64,000 nucleotides of DNA from Sphagnum magellanicum (Eukaryota; Streptophyta; Sphagnopsida; Sphagnales; Sphagnaceae), in contig CM038918.1 in the NCBI GenBank assembly GCA_021904315.1, positions 12,973,349-13,037,348 of the forward strand, in the 5' to 3' direction. Shown piece after piece: positions 1-10,900 of the stretch. Position 1 is the stretch's first letter, and each line of letters begins with the position of its first letter. The notes under the pieces were generated by a model. The model ran no database searches, was not told where the DNA came from, and worked only from the letters and a program-made list of their open reading frames with translations. A program made the position numbers and the translations under genes.

Positions 1-771
1 TGGTATCTAAATTTGGGGTTGGCCATGAACCTATCCACATGACTTGTTTATTTTTCTTTCATTCCATAGTTTGGTTGGTGTTTTTCTGTCCATTATTGTG
101 CATCTTCATGTAATTGTGAATATTAATGTTGGGCTAGTACAAAAAAATTGTGAGAACCAACTAGGGGTTCAAATTAAGTTTCACAATGAACACTAGTGAA
201 TATCATATCACTATTATGATATCCTAACCATCAATTGTAATTGGAGTGAAAACCAAGACTTTGAAAACCATGCATTCCATGTATTTTTAAAATATTGATG
301 CATGAGCATGGTAATGGAAGATGCCTATGGCATGTTTTTAGAGTATATTATTTATTATAGGTAGTAAGAGTTTTTTGGTATGCTTCTAAAGGATTTTGAA
401 GGAATCCAATGTTTTTAGATTTTAGGTTTAAAGTAGTATGGCACTTGTTGCTCAATGCCCATCTTTAATGGAAAGGTAAAACTTATTTTCATATAGATAA
501 AAAAACCCAAGTTTTCACTTGGACCCCATTTTTCTTCATCATTCAAATGTTTTGAAATTTTGGTGTTGAAGATTTGTGTGCATTAAGGCTATTGATTTTT
601 ATTTTCTTCTCAAGTCATGGTTTTGCTCCCACATTTTTTTTGGGTTCCCACTCTCATTGCATGTTTCTTTCTTAAAAGTGTTAGTGTCATTCCTTCATAT
701 ATGTGCTTGTGTTCCTGGTTCTACTTCTGGATTTCTTTATTGGTTTTTGGTTTTATTTGTTGATCATGCAT

Positions 772-793
772 CCCCCCCCCCCCCCCCCCCCCC
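772..793 (+). repeat. Poly-C run, 22 bases
   Basis: An uninterrupted homopolymer of 22 C. It is one of several unusually long C or G runs in the window. Confidence 0.95.
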
Positions 794-2639
794 TCGATCT
801 CCTTTTTGTTTGCTTATGCAAGTGTTGAATTGCAAGAGGTTTGATTTTCAACATTGGAATTTAGTTCCAAACTCTAAACTTGGAACTTTAGGGATTTTTT
901 GTTTTTTAAAAACATTTTGGAATTTTTTGTTGGTTTTTGGGTTTCTAAGTGTTACATTTTGAATTATTTATTATTTTGAATTTTTTTTTTCCTTTGCATG
1001 ATTTACATCTCTTTACTATTTATGTTGGTTTTGCATCATTTTACATTTAATTCCCATTGCACAATTTTTTCACATTTGGATTTCTTGTTTGCGACATTTT
1101 ACACTTTATTTTTTGTTTACCATGGATACTTACAAATCTAAGAAGATGTGAATTGCAAACAATTTTTTTTTAAAAGTTGATATTTATAAGTAAAATTTGT
1201 CCTAGTGAAGCTAAGGTTGATTGCAATTTTTTATTTAATTTGGTGGATTGATTGGGACAAATATTGATTTAAAAGAATAGTTGGAAAAAATTGAAGGTGT
1301 CTTTGAGTAAGATCAAAATTTAAAAATATGATGAAAAAATCATTTGTTCATTTTCAAAAAATTTTATTAAATCATTTCATTTATTTCAATTTATTGGGTT
1401 TTTCATCTTTTCAAAAAATTGATAACCATTTTGAAAAAATTGCTTAAAATAATCGGATGCTATTAAATTTGTGAAACTTCATAATTAAAAATCAAAAGTT
1501 GAAACCCTAACAAGTTTTTTTGAAATATTAAAAAAAAAAAACTCAAACTGGTTCTTCAAAATCACCACAAGGACCAAAATCAACAAATTTATAGAAAATG
1601 GGGAAAATGTCTAACAATAATGTAGACTTATCAATTCATAACTTGTTTTCTTTAATTTGACATATAATGGGTGGAGGGTTATTGTGCTATAAACACATAC
1701 ATGGTAACATATGAGTTAGGGTGTTTTTAAAATTTTTGTTAACCACTAATCATACTCTTCAAGATACTAATGTGGCAAGGTATTGTTCATTGCTACGATG
1801 TATGGCCATCCAAATATTCATGAAAGCCTTCACCTCCACTAATTGAATCGATTTTTTTTTCTACACACTACAAAAAGATCCCAAGGGATAGAAAAGAATT
1901 TGATAAGAAAAGAAACACAAATATTGGATGTTAGCTCAACAAATTGTCAATTGTTGCAATCTTACCATGGATGAAATGAATAGTGCAACCAATAAAAGGA
2001 TGGTACAAAAGATCCAAATAAAAAGAATGGTTTTTTTGTGAGGATTTTAAAGGCCCAATGTTCCATGTACTTTCAAGTTTGGGAACTATCATTTCCTCTT
2101 AAGTTACATAACCACTGAAATGACCAACTATGTTTGAAGAATGGTGAGAAGCAATGAGAAGGTTCAAGAAACGATAATAATGTTTAAATCAATGGATAAA
2201 TGTAAAATTACATCAACATGCTTTGACAATGTTAGGAAAATGGTGATAGATAAAGTATTGATGTCTTTCATCACCCCCCAACATTCACATGTTTTGTCAT
2301 CCCACCAATATTTTATTGGCATCCCCTAACATCTCTCACACCTCCCCCCCCTTCCCTTTTTATCCTTGACATAATTTAATCCAACATGAAATGATGCCCA
2401 AACAGAAAAATTTCATTATTTAAAACTAAAAATTACCAAGGATACATATTAACCTCCATTAGATCTTAAAGATGCCCCCCCCCAAAAAGGGCATTAACAA
2501 CCCTACTTCAAACACAAATTATGGCATTTGAAAGGTTGAAAGCCATTACCAATAAAGAGGTCAAATCAACTATGATTCACGGTCTTGTTACATCATGCCT
2601 CAAAAAGTTATTTTCAAAAGCTATGATTTTTTGTTAAAG

Positions 2640-2985
2640 ACTTTTCAATTAGAGGCAAAATGAAAAAGTTACTAGCCTCCAAAAATGTAGGATTCATAAT
2701 TTTATAGTTCTAAAACCCCACTCGGGAATTTCAGAACAAAATGTATTATCGAAAAGAGAATGGTGACTCTTCCCACAAGTTTGGGCCATGGTGAACCATG
2801 TGAATCCATGGTTTGTCCTTGGGCTAATTTTGTTCCAAATTAAACGCATTAACCATTGTTTTATCTTAATTTGTGAATTATAATGTGTTTTTTATTTCAA
2901 TTTGAAGGGTTTCCCCTAGTTTCGTCCTATAGTTCATGCACACCTTTCTTGTCCCAATGGGAAGAACTATAGAACAAACCCCAAG
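2640..2985 (+). mobile_element. Decayed LTR relic, same family as the two solo LTRs near 43-45 kb
   Basis: Collinear but heavily mutated similarity to the solo LTRs at 42326-43239 and 44120-45090. In order it keeps a GAAAAAGTTA block, a CTCCAAAAATG block, CGGGAATTTC, AGAACAAAATG, a TGGTGACTCTTCCCACAAG block corresponding to TGGTGATTCCCCCAAG, GGGCCATGGTGA corresponding to GGGCCGTGGTGA, and GCATTAACCA corresponding to GCACTAACCA. Orientation matches the 44-45 kb copy. Most differences are C to T or G to A. The true ends cannot be placed. Confidence 0.55.
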
Positions 2986-5150
2986 ATCTACAAGTTTTTT
3001 CAGCACAATAAAGTTATCCTTAAAGTTATACCCAATTTAACCTTTTTTTGGTACCCTTTTCATTTTGTCATCCCTTATTTGTTGTTATCCATGCAATCAA
3101 AAAATGTTTTATCAAACAAAAAAAACTCAACATGAAGATGTTGAATTTTGATATTATTTAAATTTAATAAAATTGTGTTGGCAGTCTTTTTTGGTCACCT
3201 ATTGCAAGATTTATATTGGGAACCACATCCAAGACCAAACTTCCTTTAGCATTTATGAAAGTGTAAACAACAATTTGATCATGATTGTGGCACCCAATGT
3301 GAATTAAATAAACAATTTAATGTTCACTTACCATTTTGACATGTTTTGAACACTTAATGAACAATTCCATCCCTTGTTTGGGAAACTTTACAAATAACTT
3401 TATTATATTGAAAAGTTTACCCCAATATTTTATGGCAATCCTTTAAGGGCATGTTAATGTGCTTTGATTTTCCAAGGTTTTCAAATTTGGATTAATGTTT
3501 TGTCAATGACCCAAACACATCATGGTAAATTTTACAACTAATTATCCAAAGTAACTCTCTTTTCAACCATAGGCCAATGGATTCTATAAACAAATATATC
3601 ATCAATGCACTATGCAATGAAAAGTGCATCATGACATTGAACTTTTGGATCAATTTCACATGAAAGCGTTATACATCATAACATTGCCATGCATCATGAA
3701 CAAAATAAAATTAAAAAATATTATTTAGGGGTCATTTTTAATAGTCTCCTTGATATAAAAAAGGTTTCATTTGTAAACTTAACATGGGAGGTGATTGGCA
3801 TCACAAAAAACATCAACACTTCAAATTCAATCAAAGTGAAATTAATTAAATTTTTGAACAATGTTGATGTGATTTGCATTGTGATTGACATATTTCAAAC
3901 AATTGAATTAGTTAGATCCACATATTCATTGGCCTTTTTTTCCATCTTATGTGTGTCAAACAAATCTCCATATGCATTTGGAAATGACATATTCATTAAA
4001 AAAATTTAACATGTGCTTTCATCTTAGGGCATGTCCTTAACCTTTTTATTATTAGGCAAAATAATAAGAATTATGGAAAAGATCAATTAACACATCGTTT
4101 TTCTAACACACAACTTTAATTCCTTCACATACAAAAAACAAACAAAAAAAAGAATAGAATGTTATTTGATCCAACTTGTCACAATTCTAACTTTTAATTC
4201 ACAATCAACACATTGACAAGCCAAGAAATTGAGGTAAAAGCAAATTGTGAAATTGACAAAAGGCAAAAGGAATTAAAAACTCACTCAAGAAAGGAAAACA
4301 TACAAGATCAAAGAAAAAGTGTCCCAACACTCCCAAAAATCTTTTTGAGTCATTAGATTTGTGAAGAGTCGTAAAATGTTTAAACCACTATTTCCAAATG
4401 AAAATCATGTCCAAGTTGAGTGAGCTTTACATTATTGACAAGCATTAGAAAATGATACAAGATATTAGATTGATGTTTCTCAATTGGATGTGATTCCTAC
4501 CAGTTATGTGTTTTTAAAGTGTTAGGACAATCAAGTGTCCACACTTGAAGAGTTATAACCTGAGGTGTTAAAATAATCTAAAGAATATGTTGTGATTCAT
4601 GATTGTTAATGAGCTTATAAATACATTTATAATGTAAAGGTATAATATATGTAAGGGAAATTGCAATAATTTTTATATAAAAATTCATTTTTTACTTAGC
4701 TACTTGATGATTTAAGTTCAAATCACATTAAATTCTTTTCTTATTTATGAGGAGAGAAAAAGTTTTGTATCTCTTGTACAAGGACAAATTCAACATTTGG
4801 AGAGAGCATCCATTTCTTTATTTAGCTTCATATAAAAAGATTACATAATTTCAGGATAAATTCATTATAAAATTAGGTTCAAACTACATAAAGTCCCTTT
4901 TACTTTTTTGCTAGTTAAATAAAAAGATTTCACATGTAAAATTCAACAAGGAGATATTTGACACCGGGGTAATGCAAATTTGACATTTAAGGAGAGAAGT
5001 GTATGTGAAGGTGGCTCATGAAAATGTTTAAATGCACATTTTTGGGGGGTCAATATTCCCCTTTTTTTTCAAAATAATCGTAAAAAATAAAATAAAAATC
5101 TGAAAAATCACCATGTTTCTACAAATTGTTGAAGCAAGTAGCCAGGATAT

Positions 5151-5455
5151 AAAAGGATTTTAATTTTCATAGCTGGTCTATAACCAAATGTGGCTAAATC
5201 TCCTTGTGGATGATCATAAAAAGATTTTAATAAATATTTATTTTCATAGCTGGTCTATAACCAAACATCACTAAATCTTCTTGCGGATGATCATAAAAAG
5301 ATTTTAATAAATTTTTTAAATTTTCATAGCTGGTCTATAACCAATCGTGGCTAAATCTTCTTGTGGATGATCATAAAAATATTTTAATAAATTTTTATTT
5401 TCATATAGCTGGTCTAAAAACCAAATGTGACTAAATCTCCTTGTGGATGATTGGA
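5151..5455. repeat. Tandem repeat, four copies of a ~78-bp unit
   Basis: Four head-to-tail copies, anchored by CATAGCTGGTCTATAACCAA at 5168, 5245 and 5325 and by a variant at 5402 (spacing 77, 80 and 77). Each copy continues with a CTAAATCTCCTTGTGGATGA block and an AT-rich AAAGATTTTAATAAAT linker. Copies differ at a few positions. No coding capacity is seen. Confidence 0.93.
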
Positions 5456-5916
5456 AACATGGCAATATCAAAAAATTGAAAAAAAAGAAAAAAAAAAAAG
5501 AGACTGGTTTAAATGTTTTAGCACTTTGTAAAAAGTTAGAAATAGTGAAAAGGTATTAAAACCCCATTTCAATTTTTTTGATTTGATTGTTGCCTTTTTG
5601 CTCTTATCACAAACCCCATTTTCAAGCTTTTCAGCCTTGTTTGCACTATAGCCATTGACCATCATGATATATTCCGAAAACCGGTTCGTGTGTTTTTTCC
5701 TCTTGCAAAAACAAAGCCACGCTTCCGATGGTTTAGCAAGGACCATAGGCTTATATACCACACCCACACTTGTAAGGGAGAGAGGGAGGGACGTTCGCCC
5801 CACGCAAAATCATGAACGCCTTTGAATGGCAGTTGGATAAGAGAGATTGGGTGAGAGCGACGACACCTCTTTCTAATAGATAGCTGATGTTACATATAAT
5901 TTTTTTGTGGAACGTA

Positions 5917-6257
5917 GTTGGTTTGTAGGAAAGGAAGCGAAGATGGAGATGGGGAGATGATGAGTGTGATACGTTTGAGGGCGGAAAAGGCACCACTAGT
6001 TGTTGTTGGTTTCAAGGTAGGTTAGGGATGGAGATGGGGAATGGGTGATCCCTAGAGAGAGATCATAATCGGATTTTTATTTTTATTTTTTTTGTGGGGG
6101 GTGTGTGGGAGGAGGGGTGTGTTTGGTGGGAAGTTTGGATTGAAGTTGGAGAGATGGGTGATGAGGTTTTTGTGGCTTGACAATAAGGTACCTCACAAGT
6201 TGGTTAGTTTGGGAAGAAGAAGCTGAGATGGAAATGGGAAAATGGGTGATGGAAGTG
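5917..6257 (+). repeat. Three diverged ~50-bp repeats upstream of the MKP1-like gene
   Basis: Three copies start with GTTGGTT at 5917, 6005 and 6199. Each runs into AGATGGAGATGGGG followed by a GATG or GGGTGATG tail; the third copy is the most altered. They sit in the presumed promoter and 5' untranslated region of the phosphatase gene. They could be duplicated regulatory sequence or simply a local repeat. Confidence 0.65.
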
Positions 6258-6375
6258 GTTTGGGGTTTGAGTATCTAAGTGGGATTTGGCGATTCTTGTT
6301 TATTTGTTGGAAGGAGTTTGTCGTAGAAACGGAGCGTTCTTGGGATGGTTTGAGTGTTTTATTTGGTGTGTGGAG

Positions 6376-7527
6376 ATGGGAGGTAGGTTTGATCCAGACA
6401 GACAGAAGCTTCTTCGCACCTGTCTGGATCAAACCAAACCTCTCCAGAAGAAGATGCATCCGAAAATGCGGGATGGTGTCGACATGAGGCTGGATATTGG
6501 GGCGGCCCAAGAGCTTGGATATCAGGAAGAGCATCAATATAGGCGGGAAGATATTGCACGGTGTGAGAAGCAATGCTCGCAAATCTTGCCTCACCTTTTC
6601 TTTGGAGGTAACGCAGTTGCGCAGAACTTGGAGACTCTTCAGAACTCGAGAATCACCCACATTCTCAACTGCGTGGGATTCCTGTGTCCTGAGTATTTCC
6701 CCGAGTCTTTCGTTTACAAGACGCTATGGTTGCAAGATAACCCCAGTGAAGATCTGGTCTGCATTTTGTACGACGTGTTTGATTACTTCGAGGACGTGCT
6801 AGAAAATGGTGGTCGGGTGTTCGTTCATTGCATCCAGGGAGTTTCCCGTTCTGCCTCTCTTGTCATTGCCTACCTTATGTGGCGAGAGAAGAATACTTTT
6901 GAGGAGGCATTTGAGAAAGTGAAGAAACTGCGGTGTGTGGCGAGCCCTAACATGGGGTTTGTCTTCCAGCTCCTGCAATGGCAGAGCAGGATCCTGAACT
7001 CTCCCGATAACCCATCATCCCCAAGATGCTTCCGCATGGCTCCTTTCTCTGCCTTTGATCCTCTGCACTTGGTGCTCAAGGCTGTAAGTAACCCTAATCT
7101 TGGAGCTTTGGATTCCCGAGGTTGTTTTGTGCTCCAACTGGCAAGTGGACTTTATGTATGGCATGGAAAGCATTCTGCTTCAGTGATGGCAGTTGCTACC
7201 GACCATGCTGCATTTCAACTTGTGCGATATGAGCGAGCACAGGGTCCCATTTTATCTGTTTGGGAAGGTGGAGAGCCTCATGAGGTTTTGAAATTCTTGT
7301 CTGGCTGTGTCAATGATGTTGAAAACTCTCTTAATCTTGAAAAGTGGCAAGAACAGAGGGTTTCAGAAGAGCAGGAGGTCTTCAATCCTGCCTACACACC
7401 TGATTTTGAGATTTTCCGCCAAGCTCAGCTTGGAGTCTTTGATCCACCCTTACTGGGTGGTTTGCCATTCCGAAATGGCAACTGGGGATTGCCCCACAGC
7501 AACAGCAAGAAGAGACCTGAGATTTGA
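6376..7527 (+). CDS. MKP1: MAPK phosphatase, plant MKP1-like (short form)
   Basis: A dual-specificity tyrosine and serine/threonine phosphatase that in plants dephosphorylates stress MAP kinases (MPK3/MPK6 in Arabidopsis). The frame encodes 383 residues with no intron. The catalytic domain covers about residues 65-210: the family signature THILNCVGFLCPEYF, the general-acid Asp in WLQDNPSED (residue 121), and the P-loop HCIQGVSRS with Cys152 and Arg158, followed by AYLMWRE. A gelsolin-like domain follows (about 220-305; FDPLHLV, LDSRGCFVLQL, LYVWHGK). The protein stops after FEIFRQA, where Arabidopsis MKP1 continues for roughly 350 more residues, and the long N-terminal extension is also missing. 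The first in-frame ATG after the TGA at 6268 is at 6376, with G at -3 and +4; an ATG at 6454 (357 residues) is the alternative. All visible catalytic residues are intact. It may be a short paralogue, a retrocopy, or one exon of a longer gene. Confidence 0.88.
   Translation: MGGRFDPDRQKLLRTCLDQTKPLQKKMHPKMRDGVDMRLDIGAAQELGYQEEHQYRREDIARCEKQCSQILPHLFFGGNAVAQNLETLQNSRITHILNCVGFLCPEYFPESFVYKTLWLQDNPSEDLVCILYDVFDYFEDVLENGGRVFVHCIQGVSRSASLVIAYLMWREKNTFEEAFEKVKKLRCVASPNMGFVFQLLQWQSRILNSPDNPSSPRCFRMAPFSAFDPLHLVLKAVSNPNLGALDSRGCFVLQLASGLYVWHGKHSASVMAVATDHAAFQLVRYERAQGPILSVWEGGEPHEVLKFLSGCVNDVENSLNLEKWQEQRVSEEQEVFNPAYTPDFEIFRQAQLGVFDPPLLGGLPFRNGNWGLPHSNSKKRPEI
6386..6435 (+). other. Perfect 16-bp inverted repeat at the start of the MKP1-like frame
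   Basis: The left arm GGTTTGATCCAGACAG (6386-6401) is the exact reverse complement of 6420-6435. The 18-base loop contains the palindrome GAAGCTTC. It lies between the two candidate ATGs (6376 and 6454). It is therefore either translated near the N-terminus or forms a strong hairpin in the leader just before the start. Confidence 0.9.
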
Positions 7528-7939
7528 AGTTACAACCTTGTTCTCCTAGACATCAATGCCCACTGTAGAGCAGCTTGAACTTTGCATCTAGGGTTTCCAA
7601 GAGTGTATTCAGCTAGCTTGTGTCTTCTTCTCCATTTTTTTTGAGTTGCAGGGACTGTTGAACAAACATCACAGACAAACCCTATGGCCTGTTGCCCTTT
7701 GATGGAAGAACCTCAGAATTTTGAAGTTGCAAAACCTTCCTCCTGGATTGTCATCGACTTTGCTCTTGGCCACTTTGTAACTAGGGTTTAGAGGCTTTCA
7801 TCAGAAGCAATCTGCGCTTGTGTGGCTGGCTTCTGTCCTCTTTTCTATTATTTTGAGTTGTTTGCAGGCACTGTCGAATCAACATCCATGATGAGCCCTA
7901 GGGACTGTGGCTGTTATTATGGAAGAATCTCAAAATCTT
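7525..7939 (+). repeat. Tandem duplication (~197-bp period) starting at the MKP1-like stop codon
   Basis: Copy 1 (7525-7721) and copy 2 (7722-7939) align along their length. Shared blocks are TGAAGTT.CAA, CTAGGGTTT, GCTTGTGT, a TCTTCTCCATTTT stretch, TTTGAGTTG, CAGGGACTGT/CAGGCACTGT, an AACATC stretch, ATGGAAGAA and CTCAGAAT/CTCAAAAT. Traces of a third copy may begin at 7940. The stop codon of the upstream gene lies within the first bases of copy 1. Confidence 0.8.
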
Positions 7940-10900
7940 TGAAATGAGCATGTCATTTCTCCAGTTCACATCATTCTTTGATGCTGAAATAGCAATTGTA
8001 GAAAAGTTACAATGCCAAATTGGTTACTCTGTAATGGTCTTTGCACTGAACATTGGTTAGTGAAAAAGGATCTTGTCTCATGCACTCTACACCTCCATTG
8101 ACACAACACCATTCAGGCATGCAAAATACCCATTTTCCTGATACACTTTTTTTCTTCTGCCCCCTTGTAGCCTAGCAAGGTTCATTTTGAGAACCCAGGT
8201 ATGAACAGTCTGGAACAGAGGATGCTTATGTTGAACTCTTGATGGGGATCTTATTAGGGATGGTGATTTTAACATGAGTGGTTCAATCTTCCAAAAGCAC
8301 TGCAGTCTGAAGATGGTTAGTACCCATGCTTGAAGCAATGAAAGAGATGTGCCTATGCATTTGCTAAAAGTACTCATGATGATTTTGCAGGCAGAGCATT
8401 GTCTGGATGCAGAGGAGTCTCAGAGATTAATTTTGATGTTGGAATCTGACAACATGCTTGTCAAGACCTACAATTTGGGTTATCCAATTTTAACCTTCCA
8501 TCAATTGTCTCTCTGCTCTCCTGTTTTATTGGTGTCATAGCCACCTGATGTTGTCACTGCATGAGTTCTCACCACAATGCAGACTACCTGATAATGATCG
8601 TGAGCACTCCTTGACAGCATAGAAATGTACCTGTGTATCTTGTTGTAAAGGATCTCTGCACTTTTCTTGACTGTTTCTCATTTCTCAAAAAGGAGTGATT
8701 CTGGTCTGAATGTATGGATATATATTGTCCTCCAGTATCCTCTTCACATGGAACTTGGTCCAGTGAAATTCCCACTTCCAGTTTCAGAGCATGTGGAGGC
8801 TTCTACTTAAGATGCAAATGGAAGCTTAACAAGTTTCTTTTGGTTCTGGAGACTTTGATCCATGCTGTAAGTTAAAAAGTTCAATGAACATTAGTGAACC
8901 AGTAAAAAAACACTTCTTTGTGATTTGAGGTTATTTTTTGGTTCTCAGGTGCAGCATGTTGTGGAGACAGGTCCAGGAGTGTGCAACACCCATGTTGAAT
9001 GATCCTGCTGAAGATGAATTGGGAGTTCATTCAACTGGTTTAGGACAAGGTCTGATGATCCAAGAAAGCATTTTCCACAGAAACATCTCAGAAATTTAAC
9101 AGTATGGCACATCAGCAACCATTCCTTTGTCAGAAATCAGTCATTGGCTAATTGATCAAGAGAAGGTGAGAATCAGCTGCTCATACACAGTTCATCAAAG
9201 TTGAGATCAATCTAGCCTGGCATCAAATATTTCTTGAGAAATGGAGTACAGAAGGATGACCAAAAGGGAGCAAGTGCAGTTGGAGGAAATTGCTAGCAGC
9301 AAACTTCAAGCAGTGAATAGCTGGTACATGGCTATTGGCAGAAAAAATATGGCTCCAAGCAAGACCCAAAACACCTCTTTGTTGGGCCAGGGCCAATCAG
9401 CTTGGTATCTACAAAACCTGATAAAGGCCAGGGTTTGAAGCATTCAGAAATAGAGGAAGAACTGAGCAGTGGGTACTAGCCATCTTGGAGCCAAGCTCTT
9501 GCTGCATCTCTGGCAACAGGATTTCCAAAGAGGTAAACAGTTTGCATTCTGCAGGAGATGAAGGAATGACATCTTCATATTTAGACTTAAAATGGGAGAA
9601 ATTTAGAGAGTTTTCTATGATTTTGTTTTTTGAAGCAGTAAGGTGTGGCATCTCAGTGGTCCAGTGTCTGCAGGAGACCATTGCACCTGTGCTGGCAAGG
9701 CAAGAAACTCTTGCTCATTACCTGTAATGTGTAATGGACCAATCTGGCATATGGCTTTATGCCAGTGGACTATAAGGCTCTTTCCTTAGTTCTTCATACT
9801 TATGAAGATATTGCTTCCTACTGTTCTCATGAATAACTTTGCTCAAGATTGCAGTGTGCATGGTTGGGCATCCTCATTGTAGACAGCATGACAGCACTGA
9901 TGGAGTTCAGCAGTTAACATATCAGTTGTTCATGGGCCCTGGAAGGTTCATGGAAAGGGCTTTTCCATGAACCTTCCCTAGCTCCAAAACTTATTACTTG
10001 TGCTACAAAAGGATGCGTATCTGAAGGGAGACACCTCTATCTAGCCATTATGATAGTGTGCTCAGTCTATTGCAGTAAAGTTGTTCCCTCATCATGTCTC
10101 CATATACTGTTGGGTGCTGATGAAATGGTAGAATTTAAGAGGTCCAATCAAAATGGTAGAAAGGGACCATTATTTTCAATATTCACAAAATAGGGTTGTG
10201 TGTAGGACTGAAGATCTTTTTTTCAGGTTAGTGGGATTGCGGGATTTGGTGGTCTGAATTTGTTTTCTTAGTTTTCTTGAGTAAAGCAACAGTTCAATGT
10301 GTAATAGCTATTTACAGACAGGGTTCTTGCACATTACTTGTGCACTTTGTTTTCCAGACATGAATAGATGTAGGATTAACTTTCTGGCTACTTTGTTTCA
10401 GTTTTCAATCACATCAATTTTTCAGAAATGCATTTATGTGAAGTAAAGTTTGTCAGAATCTAGTTTTAAATCTTCATAATTTGGTGAATGCTGCTAATAA
10501 GTGTAAAGCAAAGTGCAGCCCTCATCTTCCTTTTCTTTACATGGCTTGGAATCTCTGTGAAAGCTCCATGTTCAAGCTAAGTTTATAAATGCAGCTCATT
10601 CTACTTCTCTCTCAGAAGTTTCTAAGTGGCTAAGCCCCTTCTATGGGTCTCCTGCTGGTGGTCAATGTCAAGTTGCAGGAAGCTGATGTCCCCATGAAGA
10701 GTAGTTGAGTTCCTAAAGACTCCTAGAAAAAGTAATTGAAGTGATCAAGGTTTTGGACAGCTCAAGATCTAACTGTGACAAAATTTCTCGGGCCCTTCTG
10801 TTGCAGCCTTTGATTCCTCAATTCTTTATACAAAGATCAACCTATCAAGTTTATGAAATGTTTACATTGAAAGTTCCAGTTGAGTTACTGTCCAGTTTTG

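Larger units (their letters stand above)
1..5150. other. AT-rich gene-free stretch
   Basis: No gene is recognisable. Short open frames (for example 3689-4009 on the plus strand) show no family motif and are surrounded by stops. The stretch holds a poly-C run (772-793), a decayed LTR (about 2640-2985) and two loosely similar blocks around 4640-4800 and 4810-5000. Each of those blocks has a GGTTCAAAC/AGTTCAAAT-like core followed by a CATTTGGAGAGAG-like stretch, and they may be diverged copies of one small repeat. Confidence 0.6.

Noticed and set aside
3689..4009. 106-residue plus-strand frame
   Set aside because: Unrecognised, low complexity, isolated in AT-rich repeat DNA; probably decayed transposon sequence.
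6193..6660. Minus-strand frame opposite the MKP1-like gene
   Set aside because: It has no family motif and overlaps a strongly supported plus-strand coding region. It is open because of that gene's codon composition.
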